Source: Bradyrhizobium archetypum
GTDB taxonomy: Bacteria > Pseudomonadota > Alphaproteobacteria > Rhizobiales > Xanthobacteraceae
Assembly: GCF_013114835.1 (NCBI RefSeq)
Contig: NZ_JAAVLW010000008.1
Coordinates: 62,001 to 126,000, forward strand
Direction: 5' to 3'
DNA length: 64,000 bases
Shown here in pieces: positions 37,181 through 45,431 of this stretch (the first letter of the stretch is position 1; the number at the start of each line of letters is the position of its first letter). The position numbers and the translations under genes are program-made. The notes below the pieces were generated by a model. The model was not told the origin of the DNA and made no database searches. It was given only the letters and a program-made list of their open reading frames with translations.

Positions 37181-37597
37181 GTGACGCTGGTAGATTCCAA
37201 CGTTCTGCTGGATATCTTCATACAAACACCGGGCTGGTGGGAGTGGTCGCTTGCGCGTCTGGAGGATGCCGCCCGTCAAGGCCCGCTGCTGATCAATGAC
37301 GTCATTTTTGCTGAAACGTCCATCCGCTTTCCGGTGATCGAAGATTTTGAAGCAGCCTTGTCGCAGGCGGGCATCAACGTCGCGCCGATGCCGAGAATGG
37401 CGCTCTTCCTCGCAGGTAAGGCCTCCATTCAATACCGTAACGCGGGCGGCGTGCGCGGCAGCGTGCTGCCGGATTTTTTTATTGGCGCTCATGCGACGGT
37501 CGAACAGCTTCCGCTTTTGACACGCGATACGCGCCGCTATCGAACCTATTTTCCGACCGTGACGTTGATCGCACCGAACAGCGAGACAGGCGCGTAG
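37181..37597 (+). CDS. vapC: PIN-domain toxin VapC
   Basis: A 138-residue PIN-domain ribonuclease. All four acidic metal-binding residues are present: Asp5 (LVDSNVLLDIF), Glu45 (FAETSIRF), Asp98 (LPDFFIGAHA) and Asp116 (LTRDTRRY). VapC toxins cleave tRNA or rRNA and are held inactive by VapB. Translation begins at a GTG. The target RNA cannot be read from the sequence. The gene lies three bases after vapB and is convergent with amtB. Confidence 0.92.
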   Translation: MTLVDSNVLLDIFIQTPGWWEWSLARLEDAARQGPLLINDVIFAETSIRFPVIEDFEAALSQAGINVAPMPRMALFLAGKASIQYRNAGGVRGSVLPDFFIGAHATVEQLPLLTRDTRRYRTYFPTVTLIAPNSETGA

Positions 37598-37659
37598 CCT
37601 GAGACCTACCGCGCCGGCATTCGCTCAAAGCTTGGCAACACTTTTCCGACGAGGCCGGC

Positions 37660-37697
37660 ACAAAAAGAAAGGGGCCCCAGCTTGCGCTGGAGCCCCT
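37660..37697 (-). terminator. Terminator of the glnK-amtB cluster
   Basis: GGGGCCCCAGC (37671-37681) pairs with GCTGGAGCCCC (37686-37696) apart from one mismatch, with a TTGC loop. On the minus strand the hairpin is followed by CCTTTCTTTTTG, a T-rich tract. It lies about 80 bases after the amtB stop and would end the glnK-amtB transcript. It may also stop vapC transcription from the other side. Confidence 0.72.
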
Positions 37698-37776
37698 CAA
37701 CGGTCAGGGCATTGCCGGGTATGTGCCCGAACCGGAGTTGTGGATGCGTCCCTTCGAGGATCGCATCCGGGAGAAT

Positions 37777-39225
37777 TTACATGTTGTAGGCGCGCTCGGT
37801 GTGCTCGGTGACGTCGAGGCCTTCACGCTCGGTTTCGACGTTGACGCGCAGACCGACGACCACGTCGACCACCTTGTAGATGATCGCCGAACCGATGCCT
37901 GACCACACCAGCGTGGTGCAGACACCCCAGAGCTGGGAGACCATCTGCGCCGCGAAGTCGTAATCGGCAACCTTCGGCGGAACGGCGGTGTAGTCGATGA
38001 TTCCCGCACCACCGAGGGCCGGATTCACCAGGATGCCGGTGCCAATCGCGCCGACGATGCCGCCGACGCAGTGGACGCCGAACACGTCGAGCGAGTCGTC
38101 ATAGCCAAGCGAGTTCTTCACCACGGTGCAGAAGAACAGGCAGACGACGCCGACCACGAGACCGAGCACGATTGCGCCCATCGGACCGGCATAACCGGCT
38201 GCCGGGGTGACCGCCACAAGGCCGGCCACCGCGCCCGACAGCGCGCCGAGCACGGAAGGATGGCCCTTGACGATCCATTCCGCGAACATCCAGGCCATCG
38301 CCGCCGCTGCGGTTGCAACGAAGGAGTTGGTCATGGCGAGCGCGGCACCGCCGGAGGCTTCCAGGTTCGATCCGGCGTTGAAGCCGAACCAACCGACCCA
38401 AAGCAGCGAAGCGCCGATCATGGTCATGGTGAGGGAGTGCGGGGCCATCAGCTCCTTGCCGTAGCCGACGCGCTTGCCGATCAGGAGCGCACCGACCAGA
38501 CCGGCGATACCGGCGTTGATATGCACCACGGTGCCGCCGGCGAAGTCGATCGCGCCCTTCTTGAAGATCCAGCCGGCATCGGCGTTGATCTCGTCGAGCT
38601 TGGCTTGCGCCGCGGTCTTGGCTGCACCGTCAGCCGCGGCGGCAAGCGCCTTGGCGGCATCCTGGATCGCGTCCGGGCCGGGCCAGTACCAAACCATGTG
38701 CGCGATCGGGAAGTAGATCAGCGTGACCCAGAGCGGAATGAACAGCGCAATCGCCGAGAACTTCATGCGTTCGGCAAAGGCGCCGACGATGAGGGCAGGG
38801 GTGATCGCTGCGAACGTCATCTGGAAGCAGACATAGACCAGTTCCGAGATGTTGGCGTCGACGCTGAAGGTCGCGGCCTTCGAATCGGTGGTCACGCCCA
38901 TCATGAACGCCTTGGAGAAGCCGCCGATGAAGTCGGAACCGCCGGTAAAGGCGAGGCTGTAGCCGTAGAGCGCCCAGAGCAGCGTGACGATGCAGACGGT
39001 GTAGAAAACCTGCATCAGCACGGAGAGCATGTTCTTGGAACGGACCAGGCCGCCGTAGAACAGCGCCAGGCCCGGAATGGTCATCAACAGCACCAGAACC
39101 GTCGACGTCAGCATCCAGGCATTGTCGCCCTTGTTGACGGTCGGCTCGGCGTAGGCAGCGGTCGCGGCGAACAGGCCGACTGCGAGGGCCGCCAATCCCG
39201 CCCTATGGGGACGTTTAAACGTCAT
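37777..39225 (-). CDS. amtB: Ammonium transporter AmtB (copy 1)
   Basis: AmtB is a trimeric channel for ammonium uptake. The 482-residue protein has a signal peptide (GLAALAVGLFAATAAYAEP), then WMLTSTVLVLLMTIPGLALFYGGLVR, an eleven-helix channel body with conserved GGTVVHINAGIAGLVGALLIGKR (one of the twin His), GWFGFNAGS and DVFGVHCVGGIVGAIGTG (the second His). An alanine-rich insertion of about 30 residues near residue 215 is absent from the second copy. The cytoplasmic tail VETEREGLDVTEHTERAYNM would contact GlnK. The start follows AGGAG. It is 37 bases after glnK copy 1. Confidence 0.96.
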   Translation of the reverse strand: MTFKRPHRAGLAALAVGLFAATAAYAEPTVNKGDNAWMLTSTVLVLLMTIPGLALFYGGLVRSKNMLSVLMQVFYTVCIVTLLWALYGYSLAFTGGSDFIGGFSKAFMMGVTTDSKAATFSVDANISELVYVCFQMTFAAITPALIVGAFAERMKFSAIALFIPLWVTLIYFPIAHMVWYWPGPDAIQDAAKALAAAADGAAKTAAQAKLDEINADAGWIFKKGAIDFAGGTVVHINAGIAGLVGALLIGKRVGYGKELMAPHSLTMTMIGASLLWVGWFGFNAGSNLEASGGAALAMTNSFVATAAAAMAWMFAEWIVKGHPSVLGALSGAVAGLVAVTPAAGYAGPMGAIVLGLVVGVVCLFFCTVVKNSLGYDDSLDVFGVHCVGGIVGAIGTGILVNPALGGAGIIDYTAVPPKVADYDFAAQMVSQLWGVCTTLVWSGIGSAIIYKVVDVVVGLRVNVETEREGLDVTEHTERAYNM

Positions 39226-39262
39226 TGATTTTACTCCTGAGTGGTAAGGTTTGTGCGCGAAA

Positions 39263-39601
39263 TCAGAGGGCCGCGGCATCTGCTTCGCCGGTGCGGATGC
39301 GAACCGCATGGTCGAGGTTGATGACGAAGATCTTGCCGTCACCGATCTGACCGGTCTTGGCGGCGGAGGTGATGGCGTCGATGGTCTTGTCGACCTGGTC
39401 CGACGCAACGGCGACCTCGATCTTGATCTTGGGCAGGAAGCTCACGGCGTATTCGGCGCCACGATAGATTTCGGTGTGGCCCTTCTGCCGGCCATAGCCT
39501 TTGACTTCCGTCACCGTGAGACCGTGGACGCCAATGGCAGTCAGGGCATCACGGACTTCTTCGAGTTTGAATGGCTTGATGATCGCCATAACAATTTTCA
39601 T
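39263..39601 (-). CDS. glnK: PII signal-transduction protein GlnK (copy 1)
   Basis: GlnK senses 2-oxoglutarate, ATP/ADP and, through uridylylation, glutamine, and plugs the partner AmtB channel. The 112-residue protein begins MKIVMAIIKPFKLEEVRDAL and has the T-loop KGYGRQKGHTEIYRGAEY with the uridylylation site Tyr51, the B-loop TGQIGDGKIFV and the C-loop VRIRTGE. It sits 37 bases upstream of amtB copy 1 on the same strand. A candidate sigma-54 promoter lies about 107 bases upstream. Confidence 0.96.
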   Translation of the reverse strand: MKIVMAIIKPFKLEEVRDALTAIGVHGLTVTEVKGYGRQKGHTEIYRGAEYAVSFLPKIKIEVAVASDQVDKTIDAITSAAKTGQIGDGKIFVINLDHAVRIRTGEADAAAL

Positions 39602-39707
39602 GGGTCTTGGTCCCCCGCTTGGGCCCGGGTCAGCGGACCGGGCGTTCTCGACTGAGGTTCACCACGCGGAGATGTTCACTACGCGGGCACAGCCGGGACC
39701 CTGAGAA

Positions 39708-39723
39708 TCAAATGCCGTGCCAG
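39708..39723 (-). promoter_or_regulatory. Candidate sigma-54 promoter for glnK-amtB copy 1
   Basis: On the minus strand TGGCACG-GCAT-TTGAT matches the sigma-54 consensus (TGGCACG-N4-TTGCW) perfectly at -24 and with correct spacing, but has GA instead of GC at -12. It is about 107 bases upstream of glnK. glnK-amtB units are classically NtrC/sigma-54 dependent, which supports it, although the -12 mismatch lowers confidence. Confidence 0.5.
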
Positions 39724-39909
39724 ATCGGGACCGCTCACTAACAGATTATGAATCCGGCCCTTTTCGTCCTTTGCCGGAATTGCACTTTCCTGCGCCATTC
39801 CGTCGCGCCCAAAGCGTAGTCAGGCCTGCTCGAATCGTGAGCAGGCCTGATAGGTCGAAATACATGCTGCTCAGCGGCAGGGCAGGAAAACGGTAGCGGG
39901 GTGGGCAAC

Positions 39910-41217
39910 CTATTGCAGTGCTTCCCCGTGCTGCGAGATATCGAGGCCTTCCAGCTCCTGCTGCAGCGAGACCCGCAGCGGCGCGAGCACGCCCACCAGC
40001 TTGAGCAGCACAAAGGTAATGCCGGCGGACCAGACCAGCGTGGCGGCGATCCCATAGAGCTGGACCAGGACCTGCTGCGGATTGCCCTCGATCAGACCCG
40101 CGGTGCCGCCGATCGCGTTCACTGCAAAGACGCCGGCGAGCAATGTGCCGGTCAATCCACCAACGCCGTGGACACCGAAGACGTCGAGCGAGTCGTCATA
40201 CTTGAAGCGCTGCTTCAGCCAGGTGCAGGCCCAGAAGCAGAGCGTTCCCGCGACGACGCCGATCAAGACGCCGTGCCACGGCGCTACGAATCCCGAGGCC
40301 GGCGTGATGGTGCCAAGGCCAGCAACGGCGCCTGATATCATGCCGAGTACCGAGGGCTTGCGTCGTGTCGCCCACTCGATCGCGGCCCAGGTCAACGCAC
40401 CGGCGCAGGCGGCCAGATGGGTCGCGGTGATGGCCATCACCGCGCGCGAATTCGCGGCCAGCGCCGAGCCGCCGTTGAAGCCGAACCAGCCGACCCACAA
40501 CAATCCGGTGCCGATCACGGCGAGCGACAGGTCGAATGGCGCGAGGTTCTCGCTGCCAAAGCCATGGCGCCGGCCCATCACCGTCGCGGCAACCAGCCCG
40601 CCGACGCCGGCGGAAAGATGCACGACGAGGCCGCCGGCGAAATCCAGCACGCCCATGGTGGCGAGGAATCCGCCGCCCCATACCCAGTGCGCGAGCGGCA
40701 CATAGACGAACATGAACCAGCCGACCGAGAACAGCAGATAGGCCGAGAACCGCATCCGGTCTGCCACCGCGCCGGCCACCAGCGCCACCGTAATGATCGC
40801 AAACGTCATCTGGTAGAGCATGAACAGCGCTTCCGGAATCGTCTTTGCCGCCGGATTGACGCTCTCCATTGTCATTCCGATCAGGAACCAGCGGTCGAGC
40901 GTGCCGATCCAGGCGCCATCGCCCACGAACGCCAGCGAATAGCCGAACGCCACCCAGAGAATCGAGATCATCGCGACGGCAGCGAGGCTCTGCGCCATCG
41001 TCGCCAGCACATTCTTCTTGCGCACCATGCCCGAATAGAACAGCGCCAGGCCCGGTATCGTCATCATCAGGACCAGCGCGGTGGCGACGATCATCCACGC
41101 GGTGTCGGCGGCGTTGATGGTGGACGTTTCGGCCAGGGCCGGCGTCGCAAGCGGGAAGCTCGCTGCAAGTGTGATGAGCGCAGCATTCCGCGCTGCACGA
41201 TACGATGGTGCCCCCAT
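39910..41217 (-). CDS. amtB: Ammonium transporter AmtB (copy 2)
   Basis: A 435-residue second ammonium transporter. It has a signal peptide (NAALITLAASFPLATPALAE), WMIVATALVLMMTIPGLALFYSGMVRKKN, GGLVVHLSAGVGGLVAATVMGRR (twin His 1), GWFGFNGGSALAA and DVFGVHGVGGLTGTLLAG (twin His 2), with a C-terminal tail QQELEGLDISQHGEAL. It is clearly a paralogue of copy 1 but lacks the alanine-rich insertion. It follows glnK copy 2 by 95 bases and precedes glnK copy 1 by about 308 bases, which makes a tandem duplication of a glnK-amtB unit. Confidence 0.96.
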   Translation of the reverse strand: MGAPSYRAARNAALITLAASFPLATPALAETSTINAADTAWMIVATALVLMMTIPGLALFYSGMVRKKNVLATMAQSLAAVAMISILWVAFGYSLAFVGDGAWIGTLDRWFLIGMTMESVNPAAKTIPEALFMLYQMTFAIITVALVAGAVADRMRFSAYLLFSVGWFMFVYVPLAHWVWGGGFLATMGVLDFAGGLVVHLSAGVGGLVAATVMGRRHGFGSENLAPFDLSLAVIGTGLLWVGWFGFNGGSALAANSRAVMAITATHLAACAGALTWAAIEWATRRKPSVLGMISGAVAGLGTITPASGFVAPWHGVLIGVVAGTLCFWACTWLKQRFKYDDSLDVFGVHGVGGLTGTLLAGVFAVNAIGGTAGLIEGNPQQVLVQLYGIAATLVWSAGITFVLLKLVGVLAPLRVSLQQELEGLDISQHGEALQ

Positions 41218-41312
41218 GGAGTTCCCCCGGCCTGTTGTCGTGTCGTTGTCGTTTCTTGGCTGTGCGCGTTCCTGCGTCGTTGCCGACGCGCCGTATTTAT
41301 TCAGTGATCTCT

Positions 41313-41651
41313 TTAGAGCGCGTCGCTATCGGTCTCGCCGGTGCGGATTCGCAGGGCGTGGTCGATCGGCGTGACGAAGATCTTGCCGTCGCCGATCTGC
41401 CCGGTACGCGCGTTCGCGGTAATGACTTCGACCGCCTTGTCCGCGACGTCGGAGGCGACCGCGATTTCGATTCGGAGCTTGGGCAGGAAGTTCACGACGT
41501 ATTCGGCGCCGCGATAGATTTCGGTGTGGCCCTTCTGCCGGCCATAGCCCTTGACCTCGGTCACCGTCATGCCGTGGACGCCGATGGCCGTCAGCGCCTG
41601 ACGGACCTCGTCAAGCTTGAAAGGTTTGATGATCGCGACGACGAGTTTCAT
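41313..41651 (-). CDS. glnK: PII signal-transduction protein GlnK (copy 2)
   Basis: A 112-residue PII protein, very similar to copy 1: MKLVVAIIKPFKLDEVRQAL, T-loop with Tyr51 in GHTEIYRGAEY, B-loop TGQIGDGKIFV, C-loop LRIRTGE. It is the first gene of the second glnK-amtB unit. Differences from copy 1 are mainly in surface positions, so both should be uridylylated and bind ATP and 2-oxoglutarate; each may prefer its neighbouring AmtB. Confidence 0.95.
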   Translation of the reverse strand: MKLVVAIIKPFKLDEVRQALTAIGVHGMTVTEVKGYGRQKGHTEIYRGAEYVVNFLPKLRIEIAVASDVADKAVEVITANARTGQIGDGKIFVTPIDHALRIRTGETDSDAL

Positions 41652-41688
41652 GTCAGGCCTTCATTTCCGTGGACATTTTTTGAGCACT

Positions 41689-41706
41689 CGGCAAGCTGTC
41701 CGCCCA
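41689..41706 (-). promoter_or_regulatory. Possible sigma-54 promoter for glnK-amtB copy 2
   Basis: The minus strand reads GGGCGGACAGCTTGC, with GG and GC at the correct 10 base spacing of -24/-12 elements and a good TTGC at -12, but a weak -24 (GGGCGG for TGGCAC). It would put the transcript start some 28 bases before the ATG at 41651. Support is modest. Confidence 0.33.
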
Positions 41707-41910
41707 CCGGTCCCCTGCCAATGCAAATCTGGCATCTTTCTGGGCAAATGGCACAAAAAAGTTGCAGGTAGAAGGGAAAACATTTCGAGCTGATGACATC
41801 GATCACTGTACAGGCGCCCGCAACGTCCGCCAAAATACGGTCTCACCCCCAGCCGCCTCCCGGCTACTCCATTTTCCACGGGTCAATGAAATAAAGCTCA
41901 AGGAAATAAA

Positions 41911-42798
41911 ATGTCGAATCGATCGTGGTTTTATGCAGCCAACGGCCAGCAACAGGGCCCTTATCCCGAGGTGCAGCTTCGTGACCTCATTACCCGCGGC
42001 ATGGTCGGGGCAGATACGCTGGTCTGGACCGAGGGGATGTCGGGCTGGCAGCGCGCCGGGGAAATCCCCGGGATGATACCTGGCGGATCCGGCCCGCCTG
42101 CCTTCGCGCAGCCCGGTGCCGCGCCCTCGGCGGCAGCCGCAGGTTACGGCGGCGGTGCGCTGTCGATCGATGTCGGCCTCTGGGAGCTTCTCGGACGCAG
42201 CCTGGTGTTCATTATCGGCATGGTGCTGGTGATTCCGGCGCCCTGGGTTGCGACCTGGTTCTATCGCTGGATCTTTTCCCGACTTTATGTGCCGGGCCGG
42301 CCGAACCTCGCCTTTGACGGCCAGCCTCTCGACATCTGGTACGTCTTCATTGCGATCGGCATTCTTACCTATGTTGGCTCGGCCGACCTCTACTACCTGC
42401 AATATCTCTCGATCCCGGCTCAGGCCGTGCTGTCCTGGATGGTCATTCGCTGGATCGCTTCCAACCTGAGCTCCAACGGCGAGCCGCTTCCGATCGCCTT
42501 CAATGGCAGCGCGCTGGGCTATGTCGGCTGGCAAGTGCTGTTGTACGTGTCGTTCATCACCATCGTCGGCTGGGCCTGGGTGGTCACGGCCTGGATGCGC
42601 TGGATCTGCCGCAACATCGACGGCACGCATCGTGAGGTCATTTTCACTGCGTCCGGACTGGAAGTGCTGTGGCGAACCATCGTGTTTGTGATCGCCTGCA
42701 TCTTTATCATTCCGATCCCGTGGATGCTGGCCTGGTACGCGCGCTGGTACGCGTCGCAATTCGCGCTGGCCGAGCGCGGCACGCTGGCGAACGCCTGA
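41911..42798 (+). CDS. GYF-domain membrane protein (YjgN/DUF898-like)
   Basis: A 295-residue protein. Residues 1-50 (WFYAANGQQQGPYPEVQLRDLITRG ... WTEGMSGWQ) form a GYF_2 domain, a proline-rich-peptide-binding fold common in bacterial membrane proteins. A glycine/alanine/proline linker follows, then a membrane domain with about six hydrophobic segments resembling the DUF898/YjgN type. The paired repeat-like segments ending in WFYRWIFSRL and WMLAWYARWY suggest an internal duplication. The function is unknown. It is a single gene, divergent from glnK copy 2. Confidence 0.82.
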   Translation: MSNRSWFYAANGQQQGPYPEVQLRDLITRGMVGADTLVWTEGMSGWQRAGEIPGMIPGGSGPPAFAQPGAAPSAAAAGYGGGALSIDVGLWELLGRSLVFIIGMVLVIPAPWVATWFYRWIFSRLYVPGRPNLAFDGQPLDIWYVFIAIGILTYVGSADLYYLQYLSIPAQAVLSWMVIRWIASNLSSNGEPLPIAFNGSALGYVGWQVLLYVSFITIVGWAWVVTAWMRWICRNIDGTHREVIFTASGLEVLWRTIVFVIACIFIIPIPWMLAWYARWYASQFALAERGTLANA

Positions 42799-42812
42799 CG
42801 CGCCCGCATCCC

Positions 42813-43673
42813 TCACTTGCGCTGGCGCACCGAGCCTTCCTGGGCCACCGACGCCACCAGCGTGCCGTCGGGCTTGAAGATCAGGCCGCGGGTCAATCCG
42901 CGGCCGTTTTGCGCGCTCGGCGAGTCCTGCGCGTAGAGCAGCCATTCGTCGGCGCGAAACGGCCGATGAAACCACATCGCGTGATCGAGGCTCGCCGGCA
43001 TCATTCGCTTGTCGAACAGCGTGCGGCCGTAACGCGCCATTACGGCGTCCAGCAGCGAGAAATCCGACGCATAGGCCAGCGCGCACAGGTGCAGCGCCGG
43101 ATCCTCGGGTAATTTGGCGGCGGTGCGAATCCAGACATGGATACGTCCGTCGTCGATCTTCTGGCCGAAATAGCGGCCGAGTTCGACGGGGCGCAGTTCG
43201 ATCGGCCGATCGGACTCGTAATAGCGGCGGATGAATTCCGGCATCTCGCGGAACATCGGCTGCTTCGCTACTTCCTCTGCGGTGAGCTTTTCCGGCGGCG
43301 GCACGTCGGGCATCTTGTCCTGATGGTCGAAGGCGCCTTCTTCCTCGGCGTGAAACGACACCATGATGGAGAAGATGGCGTTGCCGTGCTGAATCGCGGT
43401 GACCCGGCGCGTCGAATAGCTCTTGCCGTCGCGCAACCGCTCGACCTGGTAGATGATCGGAATCTGGGGATCGCCGGGCAGGATGAAATAGCAATGAATC
43501 GAATGCGGCAGTCGGCCTTCAACGGTGCGGCATGCCGCGACCATCGCCTGCCCGATCACTTGCCCGCCGAACACCCGCTGCCAGCTCGTTTTCGGGCTGT
43601 TGCCGCGGAACAGGTTCACTTCCAGCGGCTCCAGATCGAGAATGGAAATGAGATCAACTAGGCCTTTGGACAT
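42813..43673 (-). CDS. tesB: Acyl-CoA thioesterase II
   Basis: TesB hydrolyses medium- and long-chain acyl-CoA thioesters. The 286-residue protein is a double hotdog protein: the first hotdog has NLFRGNSPKTSWQRVFGGQVIGQA and LPHSIHCYFILPGDPQIPIIYQVERLRDGKSYSTRRV, and the second has SLDHAMWFHRPFRADEWLLYAQDSPSAQNGRGLTRG, with the catalytic Asp/Gln/Thr-type positions. Length matches the family. It is a single gene, convergent with the GYF-domain gene by 14 bases. Confidence 0.95.
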   Translation of the reverse strand: MSKGLVDLISILDLEPLEVNLFRGNSPKTSWQRVFGGQVIGQAMVAACRTVEGRLPHSIHCYFILPGDPQIPIIYQVERLRDGKSYSTRRVTAIQHGNAIFSIMVSFHAEEEGAFDHQDKMPDVPPPEKLTAEEVAKQPMFREMPEFIRRYYESDRPIELRPVELGRYFGQKIDDGRIHVWIRTAAKLPEDPALHLCALAYASDFSLLDAVMARYGRTLFDKRMMPASLDHAMWFHRPFRADEWLLYAQDSPSAQNGRGLTRGLIFKPDGTLVASVAQEGSVRQRK

Positions 43674-43702
43674 GGGGCACGCTTTCGGTTCGCGATGATG
43701 CC

Positions 43703-43792
43703 GTCATTCCGGGGCGATGCGGGGCATCGAACCCGGGATCTCGGGCCAAATCCTGGATTCCGGATTCGCGCTGACGCACGCCCGGGAATGAC
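43703..43792. repeat. Intergenic palindromic repeat, GTCATTCCGG family, copy 2
   Basis: Begins GTCATTCCGGGG at 43703 and ends CCCGGGAATGAC at 43792, with an inner ATCCTGGATTCCGGATTCGCG section. It shares its ends and internal GGATTC/TTCGCG words with the element between parA and parB. It lies between the divergent tesB and ubiH-like genes. Confidence 0.82.
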
Positions 43793-43890
43793 GATCTGGT
43801 TAAGCATCCTTGTTTCTCGGCCCTGTTTCGCCCAGCTAATATCAGGTAGCAAGTCTCTCTAGCATGACGGCGTAACCGGGTAAGGATCGC

Positions 43891-45111
43891 ATGGCGGCAC
43901 AGCGAAGCATTGTCATCTGCGGCGGCGCCTTTGCCGGGCTGGCGCTGGCGCTGGCGTTTCGTCAGGGCCTTGGCGCGGATATTCCCGTCATTGTGGCAGA
44001 CCCAGCCTTGGCCGTGCGGCCGAGCCGCGATCCGCGCGCGACCGCGATCGTGGCGGCGTGCCGGCGGTTGTTCGAAGCGATCGGCGTCTGGGACCAGGTC
44101 GCTCCCGATTCGCAAGCGATCCTCGATATGGTCGTCACCGATTCCAAATTGGAAGATGCCACCCGGCCGGTATTTCTGACCTTTGCCGGCGACGTCGAGC
44201 CTGGCGAGCCCTTTGCCCATATGGTCGAGAATCGCCGCCTGATCGATGCGCTGGTCGAGCGCGCCGAGGCTGAAGGCATCGATCTCCGTGCCGCTGCGGT
44301 TTCGACCTACGATTCACGATCCGATGGCATCACCGTGAAGCTCGCGGACGGCAATGTCATCGAGGCTAGTCTCTTGGTCGCTGCCGACGGCGCACGCTCG
44401 CGGCTGCGCGAGCGCGCCGGCATTGCGACCCATGGCTGGGACTATGATCAATCCGGCATCGTCGTCACCGTCGGCCATGAGCGGGATCATCATGGCCGCG
44501 CCGAGGAGCATTTTCTCCCTGCGGGGCCGTTCGCGATCCTGCCGCTAACGGGCAAACGCTCGTCGCTCGTTTGGACCGAGAGCCGCAGCGAGGCTGCGCG
44601 CGTCACCGCGCTTGGCGAAGCCGAATTCCACGATGAACTTGAGAGGCGTTTCGGCTTGCACCTCGGCGAGATCAAGGCGCTCGATAAGCCGCGCGCGTTT
44701 CCGCTCGGCTATTTCGTCGCGCGCTCGTTCGTCGCCGAGCGGCTGGCGCTGGTCGGCGATGCCGCGCATGTCATTCATCCGATCGCCGGGCAGGGCCTCA
44801 ACATGGGCCTGAAGGATGTCGCGGCGCTGGCCGAAGTCGTGGTCGACGCGGCCCGGCTCGGCATTGATCCCGGGCAGGCCGATGTGCTCGACCGCTACCA
44901 GCGCTGGCGGCGCTTCGATACCATGGCGATGGGCCTCGCCACCAATTCACTGAACTTCCTGTTTTCGAATGAATCGAATTTGCTGCGCACCCTGCGCGAT
45001 ATCGGGCTTGGCCTCGTCGATCGCGCGCCGCCGCTGAAGAGTCTGTTCATCCGGCAGGCGGCGGGATTGTCGGGCGAAGTGCCGCGTTTGCTGAAGGGCG
45101 AGGCGCTGTAA
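43891..45111 (+). CDS. UbiH/UbiF/VisC-family FAD monooxygenase
   Basis: A 406-residue flavoprotein hydroxylase of the ubiquinone-biosynthesis type. The N-terminal Rossmann motif is IVICGGAFAGLALALAF; the middle DG motif is LLVAADGARSRLRERAG near residue 165; the second FAD motif is LALVGDAAHVIHPIAGQGLNMGLKDVAAL near residue 285. Members hydroxylate the benzoquinone ring of ubiquinone precursors. Which ring position this enzyme modifies cannot be told by eye, so ubiH, ubiF or ubiL-type names are not assigned. Confidence 0.9.
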   Translation: MAAQRSIVICGGAFAGLALALAFRQGLGADIPVIVADPALAVRPSRDPRATAIVAACRRLFEAIGVWDQVAPDSQAILDMVVTDSKLEDATRPVFLTFAGDVEPGEPFAHMVENRRLIDALVERAEAEGIDLRAAAVSTYDSRSDGITVKLADGNVIEASLLVAADGARSRLRERAGIATHGWDYDQSGIVVTVGHERDHHGRAEEHFLPAGPFAILPLTGKRSSLVWTESRSEAARVTALGEAEFHDELERRFGLHLGEIKALDKPRAFPLGYFVARSFVAERLALVGDAAHVIHPIAGQGLNMGLKDVAALAEVVVDAARLGIDPGQADVLDRYQRWRRFDTMAMGLATNSLNFLFSNESNLLRTLRDIGLGLVDRAPPLKSLFIRQAAGLSGEVPRLLKGEAL

Positions 45112-45117
45112 AGGGAC

Positions 45118-45177
45118 GAATAGCGAGTAGCGAATAGAAGTCTTTGCTATTCGCCCATTCGCTACTCACTATTCGCC
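45118..45177. repeat. GAATAGCGAGTAG / CTACTCACTATTCGC hairpin repeat, copy 1
   Basis: Left half GAATAGCGAGTAGCGAATAG (45118-45137) is mirrored by CTATTCGCCCATTCGCTACTC and ACTATTCGC (to 45177). It can form a long imperfect hairpin between the convergent ubiH-like and Trm112-like genes, and probably works as a bidirectional terminator. A related element is at 52158-52217. Confidence 0.78.
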
Positions 45178-45181
45178 AGCT

Positions 45182-45379
45182 TCACTCGATCTTCCGTGCC
45201 TCTTCCGGCAGCATGATCGGAATGCCGTCGCGGATCGGGTACGCAAGTTTGGCGGAGCGCGAAATCAGTTCCTGGCGTGTGGTATCGAATTCCAGCGGAC
45301 CCTTGGTCACCGGACACACCAGGATTTCGAGCAGCTTCGGATCGACGGTGCTGTCGAGGCGTTCGGGCTGGGTATTCAT
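45182..45379 (-). CDS. Trm112-family (UPF0434/YcaR-like) small protein
   Basis: A 65-residue protein beginning MNTQPERLDSTVDPKLLEIL, then VCPVTKGPLEFD, SAKLAYPIRDGIPIMLPEEAR. This matches the Trm112/YcaR fold, whose members act as small activating partners of methyltransferases in other organisms. Only one Cys of the usual CxxC zinc pair is present (CPVT), so zinc binding is doubtful. The ATG at 45379 follows GGAGA. It lies 52 bases downstream of the TetR-family gene on the same strand. Confidence 0.88.
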   Translation of the reverse strand: MNTQPERLDSTVDPKLLEILVCPVTKGPLEFDTTRQELISRSAKLAYPIRDGIPIMLPEEARKIE

Positions 45380-45431
45380 AGCTGGTCTCCGGCTAAGGCG
45401 CGGTCCCAATAGCACAGTCGGCCGGACGCTG

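Noticed and set aside
41750..41766. TGGCAC-N7-TTGCA resembling a sigma-54 promoter on the plus strand
   Set aside because: The spacer between the GG and GC dinucleotides is 12 rather than 10 bases, and it points away from the glnK-amtB unit toward the GYF-domain gene.
41803..43494. A 563-codon minus-strand open frame across the GYF-domain gene and tesB
   Set aside because: It covers two better-supported genes in other frames and has an Arg/Pro-rich composition with no motif.
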